Source of the DNA: Clavelina lepadiformis
Taxonomy: Eukaryota; Chordata; Ascidiacea; Aplousobranchia; Clavelinidae
Assembly (NCBI RefSeq): GCF_947623445.1
Contig: NC_135242.1
Span: forward strand, 23,436,001 to 23,500,000
Length of the DNA: 64,000 nt
Direction of reading: 5' to 3'
Below the pieces are notes generated by a model, which was given only the letters and a program-made list of their open reading frames with translations, was not told the origin of the DNA and ran no database searches. Shown here piece after piece: positions 59,002-64,000 of the stretch. Each line of letters starts with the position of its first letter. Position 1 is the stretch's first letter. The position numbers and the translations under genes are program-made.

Positions 59002-59700
59002 ATGTCGTTGGTGGTTTACTTGATCCAACTCAGCATCGTGGCTTGGACAAATATTACATCATTGAAATTTGAAAACACTGGACGTGAAAGATGTAGCACA
59101 TCGATAGCTACATTGGAATGCATCAACGATGACCAACAAGCCTTCGAAGACAATGTACCGGATTCAGCAGTAAGTGCCAGGTGCGAAAGTTTGGTGAAAT
59201 ATGCCAGGCCGACCTGCATAAGACCGGTCCGGAAAGGAAAATGACGCGATCCTTTCAATCTTTCTTGAGTGTCATCTTGCCCGTCGTAATGTCCAACAGT
59301 TCTTAACGTTTTGTATCTGACGGTTCCGTTTACGCGGTTGGAAAGAAAACGATCTCATAGTCGAGGCCCAAGTGCCATCGCCTATCAGCTTAAAGTTTTT
59401 CGAAACCCAAAAATTACCGAGTTTAAGTCGTCTATTGATGTTATATTTTCCCCTAAGAACGTTTTGTGTTCAAATTTAAACCCATGCTCGCATTTACGCT
59501 CGTGTGTAGAAAGTGTAATTACAAATGTGGTGAAGCGTAAGTGGAAATTTTGTCCGAATTGTTTTCGAACTTATGCCAGAAATCGAACAGAAGAGTCCAG
59601 TCTGGCTTACAACTTCAATGTTAATAACATACAGACCAGTAAGTCCAACAACACCTGTATTTTTAGTTGTTTCTATAAACTGATTTCTACTGCACATTAG
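59002..59700 (+). pseudogene. Second, shorter member of the same family, with leader
   Basis: Begins with a hydrophobic leader (MSLVVYLIQLSIVAW) and a cysteine-containing stretch (CSTSIATLECINDD, ARPTCIRPVRKGK), then a segment matching 30820-31215 (VYAVGKK and a second frame with SCVESVITNVV, CPNCFRTYARN). It lies directly behind copy 3 as its counterpart does behind copy 2. Not continuous in one frame; family unknown. Confidence 0.4.
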
Positions 59701-59852
59701 CATCAGAAGTTAACATTCATTTAGTCATTTTATTTTTCGTCATTGGCGCGGTGGGGACGAAAAAACAGTGCTAGTTGCAAATAACATGCGCTAATGTACG
59801 GGAATAAGCGACAAAGCCAAAACGGCTGAAAACTTGCCAGAAAATAATTGTG

Positions 59853-60165
59853 GTGTCAACTTGCTGATAACAACTAGCATGGCCACTAAACACAGAAATA
59901 CAGCAACTAAAACTTCCACATTTAAAGTCAGGTTATCCAGATTACAGCAGCCGCGCAGGTGATATGTTCAAACCACAGATTGCTGATCCTTCGTAGGTCC
60001 AATGTTGTACATCAGTGGATGGGAAAATAAAACCCACCGTAAAAGAAACCCCATCCCAGGCGGAAGCCCGGTTTCTTGTAGCCATATATGGTGATAATGT
60101 TGGGCGTTGGTGTAGAGCCGAAATTTGTAAAGCACAATTGCACAACCATGATGATCTCTGAATAG
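59853..60165 (-). repeat. Repeat module R, copy 4
   Basis: Same as copies 1 and 3. The minus-strand peptide with SAWDGVSFTVGF, STDVQHWTYEG and CGLNISPARLL is intact to the stop. Confidence 0.5.
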
Positions 60166-60603
60166 ATGTGATGACGTTACTGCTCGCTGTATGATGGAAT
60201 CTTCTTTGCCAGTTACATAAACAATGATGTACTAGAAACAGATATGATAACGTTGTTACTAAGTGTTGTTGAGAGTATTAAATAAAATAAATGGCAGGCT
60301 TATAGTTCATGCCATATAGGCGACATATAAATATACTTACTTGCATGTAATTGATCCTTTGTTACAAGATGGCTGGAGTGCATTCATGAGTGGGATCCAA
60401 CATCAGAAGATTGGAATGCTGTCTCCGATTCCACCGAAACCACGGTTTGCTGCTTTCTTCATATTTCCAACAAAAAGACAGAATTCGGGTCTGCGCAGAC
60501 TGACCGGTTTCACTTGCTGTCTTCTTCTTGAAGTAAGGGTGGATAACTTTTCTGAGAATTCAACTGAAAGCCAATTAGTAGGAGTTGATACGTAGTTTAA
60601 AAT

Positions 60604-61007
60604 TAGGGGTGTACACGTTGGATGAACGAAGCTCCAAGAACCAAATCTTAATGCATCGAAATTCAGTTTTTCTTTTTGGGATTCGTGGTAAAACGGGTTT
60701 CCTTCATACTTAAACGCATCAATTGAAACACGCAGCCGACATATTTTTCAATTTGACTTCACATCGCAATACCAAGCCTACACGCATCGCCATGGATTAA
60801 ACCACATCATGCCAATTTCAAATTTTTTGCGAAATTTTAACGTTAATAAATTTGGAGACTTTTTGTAAAGGCGAAAGGGAAGCGCTGTATTGCGTCCAAT
60901 TTGGTAAATTTCAAACTGTTCTACAGTAGAATAACAATCGAATTTTTGGATCCGAAATAAACTATTCCACTGTAGAATAGTAAAGCATTTTGGTTTGTAC
61001 ACCCCTA
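60604..61007. mobile_element. hAT-type MITE, counterpart of 32129-32535
   Basis: Same ends (TAGGGGTGTAC and GTACACCCCTA) and same flanks as in the first block, so it was carried along by the duplication and did not insert separately. Confidence 0.65.
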
Positions 61008-61320
61008 AATAAATAGTGAGTAGTCTATATAAGTAAGTTACCATACATGTAACTATATCATTGGCAAGTAATAATAAACTAATTTTGATCAATAATGCTA
61101 TAGTAAAAGTAGATACGCCATTTGATCGGCGTTTACGTTGATTGCCAGATTCGCCGATTTTCGGTCGTGAAGGAAATTTCCTCAGCTTGTGTATAATATA
61201 ATGTGCAAGATGATTGAAACGTAAGTCTCTATTTTTAAATACTTTTAATTTGTTAAATAAAGATGAGAAAAAGTGTACAGTTTGAAATGTTCAATTCAAC
61301 AGCGTAGGCTACAACTTAAG

Positions 61321-61380
61321 GTGTACAAATTGTACACTTGTACAGTACATTGTACATTACACATTGTACAGTGTACAACT
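61321..61380. repeat. Local expansion of TGTACA palindromes
   Basis: At least seven GTAC cores within 60 bp. The counterpart at about 32870 has only two, so about 50 bp were gained here. Confidence 0.8.
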
Positions 61381-61996
61381 TAAAATTTGATATGGGCACC
61401 AGCAATGGCTACCAGCAGCTTCGCAAGCAGCCTAGAAACAGCATTAACTGATTTAACAAGGAATTCTTGTAGTGTGGAAACATAACTTCTTGTGTTGATT
61501 GGATTTTTATGCAAGTTCGTGAACGGCTAAACGTCCACTTCCCTGGGAGATTGGTGGTTTGTCGTGGTCAGCATGATTGCCAGAAGACCTGATTTTGCAT
61601 CCTGCGAGCTTGGAAGGGCAAATAGGAGATGTTATGTTATCCTACCACAAGAAGTTCTTAGGAAATCACTTGATGCGGTTTCCAGCCGGCTTAAGAAGCT
61701 GGTGGCGAATGCTGATGTTGTTTAATGCCGATATCGAATTTGAGACAAAATTCCATGCTATACACTTTTTATCATATTTATTACCGAGTACTGGTAAAAA
61801 TTGTAGTTTTTAAAATAAATTACAAATATTTAAAAATAGGGAGTTACTTTTCAATCACCTTCTGGAATTGGAAACGATACCGTACCGTACCATACCATAC
61901 TATACCATTTAAATAAACAGTTCTTCATTTAAAAACAGTAAACTACACAGTCTACTGTGAAAAGCATTTTGACTCGGCAACACTTCCAAGTCAGCC

Positions 61997-64000
61997 TTAT
62001 GTAGAAACACGTTGTTTGATGACTCGCATTTCTATATTCTCCTGTGTATTTTTCTTGCGGTTGGTGCTCTTCCGCGTGGGAGAACGATAAATTGGATTGG
62101 TCGGTTTTTCTCTCTTCTGTTTTCTCCTTATTGCGCCACGATTAACGTAAGAGCGTGGCCTCACTTTATGAAGATATAAATCATTAAACACGTTCAAAGC
62201 GCTCACTAAATCATAGTTTTGATAAGAACCTGATGGTGGCAAAGGAGGAACCCAATCGCGAAGATCATGCCTCGGATTGTTTAGCACTGAGAAGTAAGCG
62301 ATCACGACCACTTTCAAAGATTCAAGAATTATGAAAGTTTGAATGAAAGCGCTCACGAACGAAACCAACCTGAAATTTGATCAAGTTTTAGAGATGTGAC
62401 GTCGTCCTAATTGTTTATTATTTGGAAACAATTGCTCACCAATCTCTGCAGGTTTCTATCCCATACGTCATACCGTACAGGACGCAAATCACAGTCGACG
62501 CGATCATAGCAGCAACGATATAAAACCAGGCGACGTATATCGAAAAGTGAACAATAGCTAAAGGATCCAGCGTGTTTGGATCAATTTCCAGGATTGTGAA
62601 TTCTTGTTGCGCTTCAGCAGCAGACAATGGCGGCCTGGATATAAACAGTTTTATTTCATGAACAAACTGACTTCAGGAAAAGCAACCGGGCATTATACCT
62701 TGCCGATGGTCTGACTGCTGATGATGTCAATGCTTTTTCTGCCGATGACGTTGTAGCCACATGTTTTTCGACGCGAGAAGCCTTTGATTTTGTCTTTTTT
62801 GATGACTTCATTCCTTTTACCACCGGTGATGTAGTGATCACATTATTTTCGACGCGCGAAGGCTTTAACTTTTTCTTCTTCTGCGACGTCATACCTTTTA
62901 CCGCCGATAACGTTGTAGCCCCTTTTTTTTCGACGCGAGAAGCCTTTGATTTTTTCTTATTTGCGGACGTCATACCTTTTACCGCCGATGACGTAGTGAT
63001 CAAATTTTTTTGGACGCGCGTTGCTTTTAACTTCTTGCTTTTCGGCGACGTCATTCCTTTTACCGCCGATGACGTTGAAGCCACATTTTTTTCAACTCGC
63101 AAAGCGTTTAGTTTCTTTGACGACGTTATACCTTTTACCGCCGTTGACGTTGTTGCCACAAGTTGTTCGTCGCGCGAAGGCTTTGTCTTTTTCTTTTTTG
63201 ACGACGTCATATCTCTAACCGCCGACGACGTAGTAGTGGCCATATTTTGATTGACGTTCGACGGGGTATACTTTGTCATCTTTGGTGACGTCATGTTTCT
63301 TACTGGCGGTGACAAAGCGGCCGCATTTCGTTCAACGCGCGACGGGATGTACTTTATCCTTTTTGTTGACATCATGCTTTTTGGCGATGTCGTAGTTGTT
63401 ACATCTCCTTCGAGGCGGGACGAAATGATTTTATTTTTCATCAACAAATCGTTTCGGCGAGTTTTCTCTCGTCTTTTCGTTTCTTTTACAATTTCAAATT
63501 TTCCTGGGAATTTTGGCGGTTGTTTGTTGATGATATTTGCGATTTCTCTAGATATCGATGGACGTTCGTTATCTTCCGGAATACATTGACCAATTTTATT
63601 TTTATTTTGGTCAACTTTTGCGTTTTCCCTTTCTGATCTATTTCTATTGTTTTGTTTGATTGTATTTCCAGTTTTCTGGCCGTCATGGTTTTGCACAAGT
63701 GACGTCGCTGGTTTTTGCTGCCCTCTGGTGAGTTTTGGGGATTCTAGATTGTTGCCAGAGATTAGATTTTTGTTTCCTTTCCGTCGTTGTGCATGACGAA
63801 ACATTAGGCTGATGAAAAAGGGCCCGGGAAAGCAAATCAAAGCGCTTTGAATACCTTTATGACAGAAAAAGAAAATTAATATGACTTGTGCAAACAGAAT
63901 ATTGCAAAAACATGAGCGTCTTGGCTTTTATCGACTTTTGAACGAACTTACCAACGGCAATGTGGGACCACTTGAAGTTGTAGTGCCCAAATGTCAACAC
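61997..64000 (-). CDS. s-Themis: Second s-Themis-like gene, 3' exons only (cut by window end)
   Basis: Exons 61997-62369, 62440-62634, 62699-63854 and 63952 to beyond 64000 correspond one for one to the last four exons of the first gene, with the same splice sites, phases and stop. Exon 25 of both copies encodes the same protein apart from silent changes. The repeat exon is 84 bp shorter, with six instead of seven basic 27-residue repeats. All are open. The rest of the gene, and any nested fibrinogen-like partner, would lie to the right of the window. It could be a true paralogue (B/B2-type tandem) or a second haplotype placed in tandem by assembly. Confidence 0.85.

Overview
The window looks like nuclear DNA of a sea squirt, genus Ciona: short AT-rich introns, compact multi-exon genes, several short hAT-type elements and, decisively, a gene arrangement matching the s-Themis/v-Themis self-sterility pairs described in Ciona. 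On the minus strand a 26-exon gene (33488-49462), read here exon by exon with consistent splice phases, encodes a receptor of about 2366 residues: signal peptide, CUB, PKD-like modules, REJ region, degenerate GPS, PLAT and five membrane segments of the polycystin-1 class. Inside its 4.5-kb first intron, on the opposite strand, lies a two-exon secreted fibrinogen-like gene (45005-46117, 322 residues). Established knowledge of Ciona is that s-Themis (sperm, PKD1-like) and v-Themis (egg coat, fibrinogen-like) are paired in this nested, opposite way and tell self from non-self gametes. Which pair this is (A, B or B2) cannot be fixed from the window, but a second near-identical 3' end at 61997-64000 favours a tandem cluster such as B/B2.

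Layout. 1-14 kb: repeat module, hAT element, ficolin-like gene A (1473-5912), spacer, a relic of an unrecognised membrane-protein family, a broken kinase-like fragment, ficolin-like gene B (11174-13755). 14-24 kb: mostly repeats and broken modules, a hAT element with an identifiable empty site next door, and a decayed transposon-associated gene (22650-23720). 24-36 kb: ficolin-like gene C (24996-27343), spacer, membrane-family relics, repeat module, hAT element, then the 3' end of the s-Themis-like gene. 36-49.5 kb: rest of the s-Themis-like gene with the v-Themis-like gene nested in intron 1. 50-64 kb: a ficolin 3' relic, ficolin pseudogene D (52700-54848), and the same succession of spacer, membrane-family relics, module, hAT element and s-Themis 3' exons, cut by the window edge.

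The region from about 24.5 to 35.8 kb and that from about 52.3 to 64.0 kb are therefore two copies of one segmental duplication; parts recur in weaker form at 1-9 kb and 10.9-14 kb. The ficolin-like genes (collagen plus fibrinogen domain, all minus strand, sharing a TATA promoter) are probably secreted pattern-recognition lectins. Their position beside a fibrinogen-like gamete-recognition ligand may reflect common ancestry of the fibrinogen domains or simple clustering; the sequence cannot decide. No rRNA, tRNA, CRISPR array or bacterial-type signal was found.
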